A DNA stretch of 64,000 nucleotides, taken from the NCBI GenBank assembly GCA_035610835.1, contig CM069448.1, forward strand, positions 2,728,001 to 2,792,000, given 5' to 3'. Both the position numbers and the translations under genes were made by a program. The DNA comes from Ophiura sarsii. Lineage: Eukaryota > Echinodermata > Ophiuroidea > Amphilepidida > Ophiuridae. Below are positions 20,612 through 30,679 of the stretch, piece by piece. The notes beneath the pieces were generated by a model. It was given only the letters and a program-made list of their open reading frames with translations. It had not been told where the DNA came from and searched no databases. Position 1 is the stretch's first letter; the number at the start of each line of letters is the position of its first letter.

Positions 20612-23600
20612 CTACGGCCTCATTTTCTGCAGAGGAATGTCTTGCTGATTCTTTATTTCTACTTTTTTCTTTTTATTATTTGAGGTGATTTCGGCAATTG
20701 TGTACAGATATGGGTTAATTGCTGAATTTATTGGCAAAACAAAGGTCACTGACCAAGCAAACACTGATGGGGGCAGTTCAATGACCCTTGTTTGAACTAG
20801 GATTCCAAGGACAATTATAGGAAATACGCATGCAAAATCTGTAACAACAATAGCGGTTACTTTACGGATGAGTCTTATCTGTTCATCCACATCAGGGGTG
20901 CGTCCAGATTCTTTTGCAGACTTAGTAACGGATCTGAATATCTCTATATAACACACAAGAATTACCAGGTAACACAAGCTGTTAAGACCAAGGAAAAGTG
21001 CTGTTGAAAAGTACAAACCATTAACAAGGCCAGTGAATTCCGTCGAATATGAAATTCTTTTATATTCTATAAATATTGCAAATTTGTTGTTCTCTTGAGT
21101 AGGCCTAATCCACGTGGTATTTTGATTAGTCACATATGTTTTGGTTAAAGATAATGGCAGACCAACACAAACATGTGAGTTATCATAAAACTTAAAGTTC
21201 CATCCAGATAAAGCTGATGGTACAATACCTAATGCTAAAGAACAAATCCATATCAGTACAGCTGTTGCAATAGTTGATCTTTTACCTAATTTGACATCGG
21301 AGTATGGGTACTTAATACCAATAAACCTATCGATGCTAATTACAGTAAGAAACAATAATGATAATTGGGTCGATGCTATTGATATTGATCCTGCAACTCT
21401 ACAGGTAGTACCGGATCTCCAGGTTTCAGATTGCATTGGGAAATATTCCCCATAGTAGATATCAGCACATGCAACCATTACCATGTATAAGCCCATGAGT
21501 GAATCAGACATGGCCAGATTGCTAAGAAGTAAATCCTGTACTTTATAAATCTTCGTATGTTTCTTTCGCCACATTAAAACGAATATATTTCCACCGAGTG
21601 CATTTATACCGATTATCCACATCAAAACAACCAATGTCCTATCTGATAACAGCCTATCACATGTGAGATATGGTGATCTGTTATCTGACGCATCACACTT
21701 AACACCATCAGGCACATAACACTCGCAGATCTCATGTTGACTTACAACTAATTCTGCATTAACAGTGAGGACACTGAAGGTCTCATGAGTTATGGCTGTC
21801 AATGGATTCATTTGTAGGTTCACGTAACTTAAGTAACTCAAATGTTTGATATTTGGACATTCTTTCAATCTATTGTTAGATAATTGAATCAAGGTTATAT
21901 TAACAGTATCCTTGAAAAGGTCAAAATCAACATATGTTAACTTATTATCATTTAGATACAGCCGGCGCATTTTGAATACTTCCTTTAGCATGTCTGTACC
22001 TAACCACACCAATTGATTTGATGACATCAAGAGATATTCCAGATTACTTAACCGATTAAATAAACCATTAGGTATTGTTATTAACCCGCTATTGCTGAGT
22101 TCAAGCATATTAAGGTTTTTCAAATTATTGAGCAAATTAGAATCCAGTGTACCCAAATGGATTGTTAACATGAGTGTATGCAGGTTTTCTAATCCTTGAA
22201 ATAACCCACCCGGTAGTGATATCAGGTTATTATCATGCATATACAGGAACTTCAGTTGTCTTAATCCTTGGAAGATACTTTCATTCAAGGTCGCCAATTG
22301 GTTACCATACAACGTCAGTACATTCATGTTTACTAATCCCTGAAATAATCCATATGGAAGGGATGTCATGTTATTTTCATTAAGAGTCAGGGAGGTCAGC
22401 TGTCTCAATCCTTGAAAAATACTTCGGTTTATGGTTACCAGTTGATTGCCAGAAAGGTGCAGTTCATATAAGTTTTCTAATCCTTGAAATAACCCGCCCG
22501 GTAATAATATCAAGTTATTATCCAGCAAAGACAGAATAGTCATCTGTCTTAATCCTTGGAAGATACTTTCATTTAAATTGACCAATTGGTTACCATGCAA
22601 GTACAGGTTATCAATGTTTTCTAAATCATGAAATATCCCATCTGGTAGTGAAATCAAGTTATTATACCGTAGAGACAGGTAGGTCAACTTTCTCAGTCCT
22701 TGGAATATACTTTCATTTAAAGTGACCAATTGGTTGCGAGACAGGTACAATCCATTCAAGTTATCTAATTCATGGAATAACTCACCCGGTAGTGATATCA
22801 AGTTATTATCTTGCAGATACAGGATGGTAAGCTGTCTTAATCCTTGGAATATACTTTCATTTAAAGTAACTAATTGGTTGCCGTACAGGTAGAGTAATTT
22901 ATTTAAGTTTCCTAATCCTTGAAATAACTCACCCGGTAGTGATATCAAGTTATTATCAAACAGAGGCAGGATGGTAAGCTGTCTTAATCCTTGGAATATA
23001 CTTTCATTTAAAGTAACTAATTGGTTGCCGTACAGGTAGAGTTCATTTAAGTTTCCTAATCCTTGAAATAACTCACCCGGTAGTGATATCAAGTTATTAT
23101 CTTGCAGACACAGGATGGTAAGCTGTCTTAATCCTTGGAATATACTTTCATTTAAAGTAACTAATTGGTTGCCGTACAGGTACAGTTTATTCAAGTTTCC
23201 TAATCCTTGAAATAACTCACCCGGTAGTGATATCAAGTTATTATGTTGCAGATACAGGATGGTAAGCTGTCTTAATCCTTGGAATATACTTTCATTTAAA
23301 GTAACTAATTGGTTGCCGTACAGGTACAGTTTATTCAAGTTTCCTAATCCTTGAAATAACTCACCCGATAGTGATATCAAGTTATTATTATTCATGGCTA
23401 GGATGGCCAGCTGTCTTAATCCTTGGAACATACTTTCATTCAAGGTTACTAATTGGTTGCCATACAGCTCCAGTTTATTCAAGTTTACCAATCCATGGAA
23501 TAACTCACGCGGTAGTGATATCAAGTTATTATCACTCAGAGACAGGATGGTAAGCTGTCTTAATCCTTGGAATATACTTTCATTCAAAGTTAAAAGCTGG

Positions 23601-25477
23601 TTGCCCTGCAGGTCAAGTACATTCAAGCGTCCTAATTCTTGAAATAACGCACCCGCTAGTGATATCAAGTTATTATCATTCATGTCTAGGATGGCCAGCT
23701 GTCTTAATCCTTGGAACATACTTTCATTCAAGGTTACTAATTGGTTGCCATACAGCTCCAGTTTATTCAAGTTTACCAATCCATGGAATAACTCACGCGG
23801 TAGTGATATCAAGTTATTATCATTTAGAGCCAGGATGGTAAGCTGTCGTAATCCTTGGAATACAATTTCGTTAAATTGAACCAATAGGTTGCCGTCCAGG
23901 TATAGTTCATTCAAGTTTTCTAATCCCTGAAATAACCCACCCGGATAAGATATCAAGTTATCATTATTCAGATACAGGATGGTAAGCTGTCTTAATCCTT
24001 GAAATATATTCTCATTCAAGGTTACCAGTTGGTTGCCATATAAGGAAAGTACATCCAAGTTTTCTAATCCCTGAAAAAGCACACCTAGTAGTGTTAGCAA
24101 GTTATTATCATGCAAATACAGAATCGTCAACCGTCTTAATCCGTGGAAAATACTTTCATTTAAGGTTATCAATTGGTTGCCATACAGGTAGAGTTCATGC
24201 AAGTGATATAATCCATAAAATAACTCACCCGGTAGTGATATCAAATTATTGTCATTCAGAGCCAGGAATGTCAACTGTTTTAATCCTTGAAATAAACTTT
24301 CATTTAAAACGACCAAATCGTTTCCATTCAAGTGCAATATACCCAAGTTTATTAATCCTCCAAACGTCTCACCCGGCAATGTGGTGAATTTGTTTTCAAC
24401 CAGAGTCAGGGTAATAAGCTGTCTTAAACCATGAAATACACTCGCATCCAATGACACCAACTGGTTTTTATGCAGATACAGATCTGCCAAATTATCCAAT
24501 CCCTCAAATACATTACTTGGCAGTGTGGTTAATTGATTGTCATGCAGATACAAATAACTTAACATTACCAATCCTTGAAATGAACCCTCTTCGATTTGGA
24601 CCAATCTATTAGCATGAATATACAAATGAGCTAGCGCATTTAATCCAGAAAATACTTCAGCACGAAGTGCAGCCAAATAGTTTTGCTGTAAGTACAGGGC
24701 TTTTAAACCAATGGTATATTTAAACGAATATACCTTTAGATTAACTATGTTGTTATTGCTTAGATCTACAAAGGTTGTGCCGATTGGATACATTATCAAT
24801 GATTCGTGGGTTTGAATAAAGGCATTATCATTACACTGAAAGGTCACTTCTCTGTGACCAAGAGTAGCATTGCAATTGGATGGAAATGTTAGTCTACACT
24901 TCCAAGCAGGGTAGTGGTCTTGATCGCACATTATTTGGTTAGTATATCCCTTTACTCCTTTGCAATTTGATGTCTGATTCACTTCATTACTAAGCAAGAT
25001 ATCATCATTAGATTCTGGGCACTCAGGCTGTGATTCTAATGCTGATATCCCACTGAATAAAATACTAATATTACCTTGTAGGTTTAAGTTAACACTATCA
25101 TGAAGTAGAATGCTACTGCACAATTCAGGACTTTTGTTATAAACGACATACCTATTTGTACAAAGGTTAAGTTCTCCTTGTCTCTCTATATAAAGGAAAA
25201 TATATTCATTTGAAACATTACTATTAGGTATTTCTATACGAGTATGGTATCCAAGAGATGTATTGACTTGGATACTGCAGGTTTGATGATCACTTCCATG
25301 TAAGGAGAACGTTCCGTGACTGGCATTCTTCTCTTCAAGGCGGCATGGTTGAGTATCGGTAATATCCCACAAGGGTGTCACCGATATTTGAGTAGCAATT
25401 ACTGGTCGGTCCTGAAACAAAACTATGCTTATAATGATAGATAGTCGTAGAATTAGATTGAGGGCGCTTCCAGCCAT
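20612..25477 (-). CDS. Leucine-rich-repeat G-protein-coupled receptor (LGR type C, RXFP/GRL101-like), intronless
   Basis: 1621-residue cell-surface receptor in one exon. The first ATG is at 25475-25477; five upstream in-frame codons begin with TTG and are not used here. Residues 1-29 form a signal peptide. Residues 30-233 are a Cys-containing, N-glycosylated region, possibly CUB-like, without an LDLa module. About 42 LRRs of 24 residues fill 234-1237, followed by a Cys-rich cap (CECYVPDGVKCD). Seven membrane helices lie near 1282-1303, 1314-1340, 1359-1384, 1401-1423, 1481-1513, 1539-1561 and 1571-1594. The rhodopsin-family marks are Cys1359 with Cys1437, DRF at 1383-1385 (in place of DRY) and NPYLY at 1588-1592. 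The basic cytoplasmic tail is short. Known relatives (relaxin receptors, snail GRL101) have 10-ish LRRs plus LDLa modules, so this ectodomain is greatly enlarged. Ligand unknown; signalling through heterotrimeric G proteins is inferred from the family. Confidence 0.93.
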   Translation of the reverse strand: MAGSALNLILRLSIIISIVLFQDRPVIATQISVTPLWDITDTQPCRLEEKNASHGTFSLHGSDHQTCSIQVNTSLGYHTRIEIPNSNVSNEYIFLYIERQGELNLCTNRYVVYNKSPELCSSILLHDSVNLNLQGNISILFSGISALESQPECPESNDDILLSNEVNQTSNCKGVKGYTNQIMCDQDHYPAWKCRLTFPSNCNATLGHREVTFQCNDNAFIQTHESLIMYPIGTTFVDLSNNNIVNLKVYSFKYTIGLKALYLQQNYLAALRAEVFSGLNALAHLYIHANRLVQIEEGSFQGLVMLSYLYLHDNQLTTLPSNVFEGLDNLADLYLHKNQLVSLDASVFHGLRQLITLTLVENKFTTLPGETFGGLINLGILHLNGNDLVVLNESLFQGLKQLTFLALNDNNLISLPGELFYGLYHLHELYLYGNQLITLNESIFHGLRRLTILYLHDNNLLTLLGVLFQGLENLDVLSLYGNQLVTLNENIFQGLRQLTILYLNNDNLISYPGGLFQGLENLNELYLDGNLLVQFNEIVFQGLRQLTILALNDNNLISLPRELFHGLVNLNKLELYGNQLVTLNESMFQGLRQLAILDMNDNNLISLAGALFQELGRLNVLDLQGNQLLTLNESIFQGLRQLTILSLSDNNLISLPRELFHGLVNLNKLELYGNQLVTLNESMFQGLRQLAILAMNNNNLISLSGELFQGLGNLNKLYLYGNQLVTLNESIFQGLRQLTILYLQHNNLISLPGELFQGLGNLNKLYLYGNQLVTLNESIFQGLRQLTILCLQDNNLISLPGELFQGLGNLNELYLYGNQLVTLNESIFQGLRQLTILPLFDNNLISLPGELFQGLGNLNKLLYLYGNQLVTLNESIFQGLRQLTILYLQDNNLISLPGELFHELDNLNGLYLSRNQLVTLNESIFQGLRKLTYLSLRYNNLISLPDGIFHDLENIDNLYLHGNQLVNLNESIFQGLRQMTILSLLDNNLILLPGGLFQGLENLYELHLSGNQLVTINRSIFQGLRQLTSLTLNENNMTSLPYGLFQGLVNMNVLTLYGNQLATLNESIFQGLRQLKFLYMHDNNLISLPGGLFQGLENLHTLMLTIHLGTLDSNLLNNLKNLNMLELSNSGLITIPNGLFNRLSNLEYLLMSSNQLVWLGTDMLKEVFKMRRLYLNDNKLTYVDFDLFKDTVNITLIQLSNNRLKECPNIKHLSYLSYVNLQMNPLTAITHETFSVLTVNAELVVSQHEICECYVPDGVKCDASDNRSPYLTCDRLLSDRTLVVLMWIIGINALGGNIFVLMWRKKHTKIYKVQDLLLSNLAMSDSLMGLYMVMVACADIYYGEYFPMQSETWRSGTTCRVAGSISIASTQLSLLFLTVISIDRFIGIKYPYSDVKLGKRSTIATAVLIWICSLALGIVPSALSGWNFKFYDNSHVCVGLPLSLTKTYVTNQNTTWIRPTQENNKFAIFIEYKRISYSTEFTGLVNGLYFSTALFLGLNSLCYLVILVCYIEIFRSVTKSAKESGRTPDVDEQIRLIRKVTAIVVTDFACVFPIIVLGILVQTRVIELPPSVFAWSVTFVLPINSAINPYLYTIAEITSNNKKKKVEIKNQQDIPLQKMRP
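22184..24274 (-). repeat. 144-bp tandem coding repeat (two-LRR unit), about 14 copies
   Basis: Within the receptor, LRRs 8-36 alternate between an LTIL..DNNLISLPGELF type and an LNKLYLYGNQLVTLNESIF type. The DNA therefore repeats every 144 bp. Copies between about 22780 and 23390 are nearly identical. One unit (near 22900) has an extra Leu codon and so a 25-residue LRR. Confidence 0.9.
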
Positions 25478-26029
25478 GATTGCCGATAACAATTATTTAT
25501 ATTTATATAGATATACAACTGCTAAATTGATAACAGCTCTTTTTAATAATGCAATCACGGGATGAGCCAAAATAGTTGCATAGCAATAGCAATGAAGAAC
25601 GAAATCGCTTTGATAATTAGATAAATATTCCAGCCTCAATCAAACAGTTTTTTAGACAAATATGTGCCACTGTTGGTTGCCACTGTCGGTAAAAATGTCG
25701 ATGACGATACGTTTTACATTAAACATACTGAATCTACTGGTATTCACACTGATATAACTCTTTACGAGATGGCGTTTTATAGTTCTTCACGGGGCTAAAG
25801 TGGAGCAAGTCAGTGAAGCAAGGAATACCAACATCTGATCGTAGAGCACAGAGATGTTAGTCCATTCATTCGATCGACGTATACGTGAAAGCAATGATGA
25901 CCAACTAACGACTTCTCCCACTGAAATAGAAAAGTACATGAATGATCCCATAAATTTTAAATTCGGCGGGATATCAGGGCTACAATGCATTTCGTATCAG
26001 TTACCGTAATGCTGCACATAAATCTAGCA
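25478..26029. other. Region upstream of the receptor; no gene seen
   Basis: On the minus strand TATATAAAT (25501-25509) lies only about 25 bases before the ATG, too close to be a normal TATA box unless the leader is very short. A 67-residue open frame at 25787-25990 (minus) has no domain I know. Confidence 0.35.
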
Positions 26030-28044
26030 TTTATCTACTGAAGATATCATGATGAATCTACTAAAGATTTTATACTAAATCTACTGAAGATATCAATCTT
26101 AATCTACTGGAGATATCATGATGAATCTAATAACGATACTATAGTGCATATATTGAAGCTATCATACTGAATCTAATGAACATATTTTACTGAATCTACT
26201 GAAGATATAATACTGATTCTATTGAAGATATCATACTGAATCTACTGAATATATCATACTTTTCTACTGAAGATATCATACTGTTTCTACTGAAGATATC
26301 ATGCTGAATCTACTGAAGATATCATACTAAATCTACTGAAGATATACTGAATCTACTGACGACATCAAACTTAATATACTGAAGATACTATAGTGCATAT
26401 ACTGAAGCTATCATATTGGATCTACTGAATATATCATTCTTTATCTACTGAAGATATTATAGTGAATATACTGAAGATGTCATACTGAATCTACTGAATA
26501 TTTCATGCTGAATCTACTCTAGTTAAGATATCATACTGAATCTACTTATCATCATACTATAAATACTCAAGATGCCATAGTGTATACACTGAAGACATCA
26601 TAGTGAATCTACTCAAGACATCGTACTGAATCTACTCAATATACCATAGTGAATCTACTCAAGGTGTTATAGTGAATCTACTGGAGATATTACATTGAAT
26701 CTACTGAAGATGACATACCGAATCTACTAAAGGTATCAAACTAAATCTACTGAAGATATCATACTGAATCTACTGAAGATATCATACTGAATCTACTGAA
26801 GCTATCACACCGAATCTACAAAAGCTATCATACTGAACTTACTGAATATATCATATTCAATCTATTGAAGATGTCATAGCGGATATACTGAAGATGTCAT
26901 ATTGAATCTACTGAAGATATCATACTGAATCTACTGAAGTTAATATACTGAATCCACTGAAGATATCTTACTGAATCTACTAAATATATTATTCTGAATA
27001 TACTGAAGACATACTGACTGAAAATATCATACTGAATCTACTGAAGATATCTTACTGAATATACTGAAGATATTATACTGGATCTACTGAAGATAATATA
27101 CTGAATCCACTGAAGATATCATACTAAATCTACTTAAGATATTATACATAACCTACTGATTACATACCGAATCTACTTAAGCTATTATAGTGAATCTACT
27201 GAAGATGCAATAGTAAATCTACTGAAGATGTCATGCTGACTCTCCTGAAGATATCATACTGAATCTACTGAAGATATCATAATGAATCAATTGATGATAT
27301 TAAACTGAATCTACTGAAGATATATTAAATAATATACTGAAGATATTATAGTGAATATACTAAAGATGCCATAGTCATGCTGACTCTACTCTAGTTAAGA
27401 TATCATACTGATTCTACTGAAGGTATCAAACTTATTCTCCTGGAGATATCATGATGAATCTACTGAAGATATTATAGTGCATATACTGAAGATATCATAC
27501 TGAATCTATGATCATACTAAATCTACTGAAGATATTATAGTGAATATACTGAAGATGTCATAATGAATCTACTGAGATATCATGCTGACGCTACTAAAGA
27601 TATCATACTGAATCTACTGAAGATATACTTATTCTACTGAAGATATACTGAATCTACTGAATATATACTGGAGATATCATGATGAATCTACTGAAGATAT
27701 TATAGTGCATATACTGAAGATATCATACTGAATCTACTTAAGATATCATACTGAATCTACTGAAGGTATACTGAATCTACTGAAGATATAAGAGTGAATC
27801 TACTGAAATTATCAAACTTAATCTACTTGAGATATCATGACGAATCTATTGAAGATATCATGTTGAATCTGCTAAAGATTAAAATTTACTCTACTGAAGA
27901 TATCATACCGAATATACTGAAGATATCATACCGAATCTACTGAAGATAGACTGAATCTACTGAAGATATCATACTGAATCTACTGAAGATATCATACTGA
28001 ATCTACTGAAGATATCATACTGAATCTACTGAAGATATCGTACT
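26030..28044. repeat. 23-bp satellite array, left part
   Basis: About 87 tandem copies of CTGAATCTACTGAAGATATC plus ATA, with scattered substitutions and a few units of 14-18 bp. The most regular block is 27957-28040. The array stops at GTACT (28040-28044), where a LINE begins, and resumes at 42008. Confidence 0.93.
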
Positions 28045-28267
28045 CAGTTTCAGTTTCAGTTTTATTTATTAATAATACATATACAATAATTTTAAGTAAA
28101 TACATTGGTGGGCTGACCAAAATCAGAGCAGAGCTCGCAAATATATTTGGCCACCCTTAATAAATCATTTAAACGTAACAAATTCGGATACATGTTGTCA
28201 GAGGCATGGACATTACTGTATACTGATGATGTACACATTGCAGAATAAAAATATTATTATAATATTA

Positions 28268-29278
28268 CAGGGTGTCCCTAAAAAAAGGGTGCACATGTTT
28301 GCGCAACTTGTTGACCATGAAGTCCTCAAGTTTGATGTAATATGGTTATACACACGGAAAGGGTAAACACTCAGCTTTCAGATGCCGTTTATTTCATCTG
28401 ATTTGGATTTGTCAATCCTGAGATATACCCAGTTTATCAAAGCTACCCAAAATCGACGTTGTGCCACTTTTACAGAAAGAATGATTATGAGCGTCAAAAC
28501 GATACTAACATTGGTCTATCCATGGGCATCAATCGTCTTGAAACATTGGGGGGGGGGGGGGGGTGAGCATTTGACCAGAATTGTTTGAAAGAGGCTGAGG
28601 AACACAGGTGATGTCCTTGGAATATGTGGTAAGGGATTTCTACAAGCAGTTATTCTGGGATCCCTCTGAAGTGCACGCCACACTTTATCAATGTGTTACT
28701 GTGCCCTGCCACTTTTCATATCTTAGTCTTCCAGTGTTCTTTATTCATATTGGTGCTTGTACCATCTACCAAGTATTTCTAATACTCCTTTGTAGGTGTA
28801 TTCCTAGATGGTACGTGAGTGTTTGGGAAATGAATGGCAAACTCTCGGGTGACTTCTGCTGAACTTCTCGTTTCATGATATTTTAAGACCATGAACACCC
28901 TCTTCTAATGAAATTTGAGGCCGCACCCAGCCATATGGGCGTCTGTCCTGTTTTGATACACAGGCACTCATTATATTATTTAAACCTATTCAATCTCTAT
29001 ACAACAATGTTATTTTGCATAACACTGGTGAAGGCAAGTGGAAGTTGTATCTTAGGAGTAAACCTTTGAAACTGTAAAGTGGCACAACGTCGATTCTGGG
29101 TAGCTCTAGTTAATTGTCCATATCTCAGGATTGACAAATCCGAATCAGATGAAATAAGCATCATCTGAAAGCCAGGTATTTATTCTTTTAATAAGTGTAA
29201 ACATCCTACACCAAATAATAGGACTTCATGGTCAACAAGTTGGGTAAACACGTGCACCCTTTTTTTAGGGACACCCGG
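28268..29278. mobile_element. TA-flanked element with CAGGGTGTCCC ends (Tc1/mariner-like)
   Basis: The ends CAGGGTGTCCCTAAAAAAAG and the inverse, ending TTTAGGGACACCCGG, are flanked by TA (28266-28267 and 29279-29280). The inverted repeats extend for about 200 bp, including the CAACTTGTTGACCATGA and CGACGTTGTGCCAC landmarks. The interior holds only broken coding sequence (for example the MMSLEYVVRDFYKQLFWDPS frame near 28610). Sister copies lie at 50331-51377 and 53888-54993. Confidence 0.78.
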
Positions 29279-29520
29279 TACTACATACGGTGAGTTATAA
29301 CATTAATTGAATTGAATTCGCTGGCGATGTGACTGTATGGCAATTTGGTACCACGCGTCATAATGATGCTACAAAAGAAGATGGGATATAGCGATCAGGT
29401 CGAATGGGTTCTGGACTGAAGTGGTCCATTTGTAATACTAATCGGATTATACTCATACACACATCGCCAGGGAAATGACTGCACGAAATTTATAATTAAA
29501 TAAATGTGGTGGTTGAAACA

Positions 29521-30679
29521 TCTTACTATAATTCACCGTATGTTGTATGTATGTTTGTATGTATGTTTGTATGTTTGTATGTGTGTATCCATAAAAGGCT
29601 CCCTCATTTTACGCCTAAACGCCGTGAACGTTGAACTGATGAAAGATGATTATAATGTGAGTGTTATAAGCTATAAATGGCCGAAAACCGTACAGAATTG
29701 ACCGAGATATGAGCAAAATGATGTCCAATTTAGGCCTTTTCAGCCCGGCTTTTGAGACTATTTCATGTTTGTTTTTCTCTGCGTACACTGTAACCATGCA
29801 GTCGGCGCGCGTTACACATAGCGCGCAGCAGTGCGCCATGCAAAATAAACGCGCACACGCACTACACCCACGCACCCCTACACACGCGGGCGGGCAAATA
29901 TTGGAGAAATACGCTGCGCCACGGGAGTTGGTTTCGGTTTAGGCCTTGGGGTTGCATAAGCCACGGGGCGGGGGCGGGGCGGTTAGGGGTTGTGTGTAAT
30001 GATCCCTTTAGGGCCTAGGTTATGTTATGGTTATGTAGTTTGGGATGGGGTTAATAAAGAAATGTATTATTAAATTGCGTAACGATGGTGTCAGATGTGG
30101 GATTTGATACTGTATGTGACACGCGGGCGGACAAATATTGGAGAAGTACGCCGCGCTACGGGAGATAGTTAAGGTTAGGCCTTGGCGTTGAGATGAATTG
30201 CGGGCGGGGAACTTTGGGCTTTGGGCTTGAGGTATGCTACGGGGAGGGGCGGGGGGCGGTGACGAATGGGGGTTGTGTGTAATGATGTAATGTGGTTTGG
30301 GAGACAGGGGGTTAATGAAAAAATGTGATGCTAAATTGCGTAACGGATATGCCACTGGACGGGGGCGGGCCGTTAGGGGACAGGGAGGTGGAGGGACGGG
30401 TGGGGTACGGGAGATGGTTAAGGTTTAGGCCTTGGTGTTGAAATATGCCACGGGGCGTATGCGGGCGGGGGGTTATTTTCAATTTTTTTTTAAATTGAAA
30501 TTTAAAAACTTTTGAATTAGGCTACAAAACCTTTTGATTTAAAACAAAAATGTTTTAAATATTGTTCTATTCCTATGTGATTCGTTATAAATTGTCAACA
30601 CTTTCTTTTTGTAGGTGTCTATCTGGTAGGCCCTACTCCCTAGCGGGAGAGCCCGTCCGCAGGACGGGCGTGCCGCTAG
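29521..30679 (+). mobile_element. Non-autonomous Helitron
   Basis: Starts TCTTACTATAATTCACCGTA followed by TGTATGTATGTTTG repeats. Ends with a strong hairpin (GCCCGTCC, loop GCA, GGACGGGC, at 30651-30668) shortly before CTAG (30676-30679). It sits between A (29520) and T (30680) with no target duplication, the Helitron signature. No Rep/helicase. The inner 0.6 kb is a minisatellite. Confidence 0.72.
29886..30475. repeat. GC-rich tandem repeat inside a Helitron, about 2.5-3 copies
   Basis: Units of about 235 bp carry GCGGGCGG, CAAATATTGGAGAA, TACGC, ACGGGAG, TTAGGCCTTGG and GGTTGTGTGTAATGAT in that order. The first two are near complete and the third is truncated. Confidence 0.7.

Noticed and set aside
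22174..24387. Plus-strand frames opposite the receptor
   Set aside because: They repeat with the 144-bp period and are antisense shadows of the LRR coding repeat.
25478..25492. A five-codon longer receptor start (TTG)
   Set aside because: The upstream codon is TTG, not ATG; the first in-frame ATG at 25475-25477 leads directly into a good signal peptide.
26030..28044. CRISPR-like regular repeats
   Set aside because: The 23-bp units are contiguous, without spacers, and eukaryotic TE proteins surround them; this is satellite DNA.
29284..29543. A 260-bp MITE with CATACGGTGA / TCACCGTATG ends
   Set aside because: The right half is the 5' end of the Helitron starting at 29521, whose ends and A/T junction are better supported; the left match is probably coincidental.
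29544..29590. TGTATGTATGTTTG microsatellite as an independent feature
   Set aside because: It is the usual simple-repeat stretch just inside Helitron 5' ends and is covered by that element.
30652..30668. Rho-independent terminator hairpin
   Set aside because: In a eukaryotic genome and 7 bases before CTAG it is the Helitron 3' hairpin.
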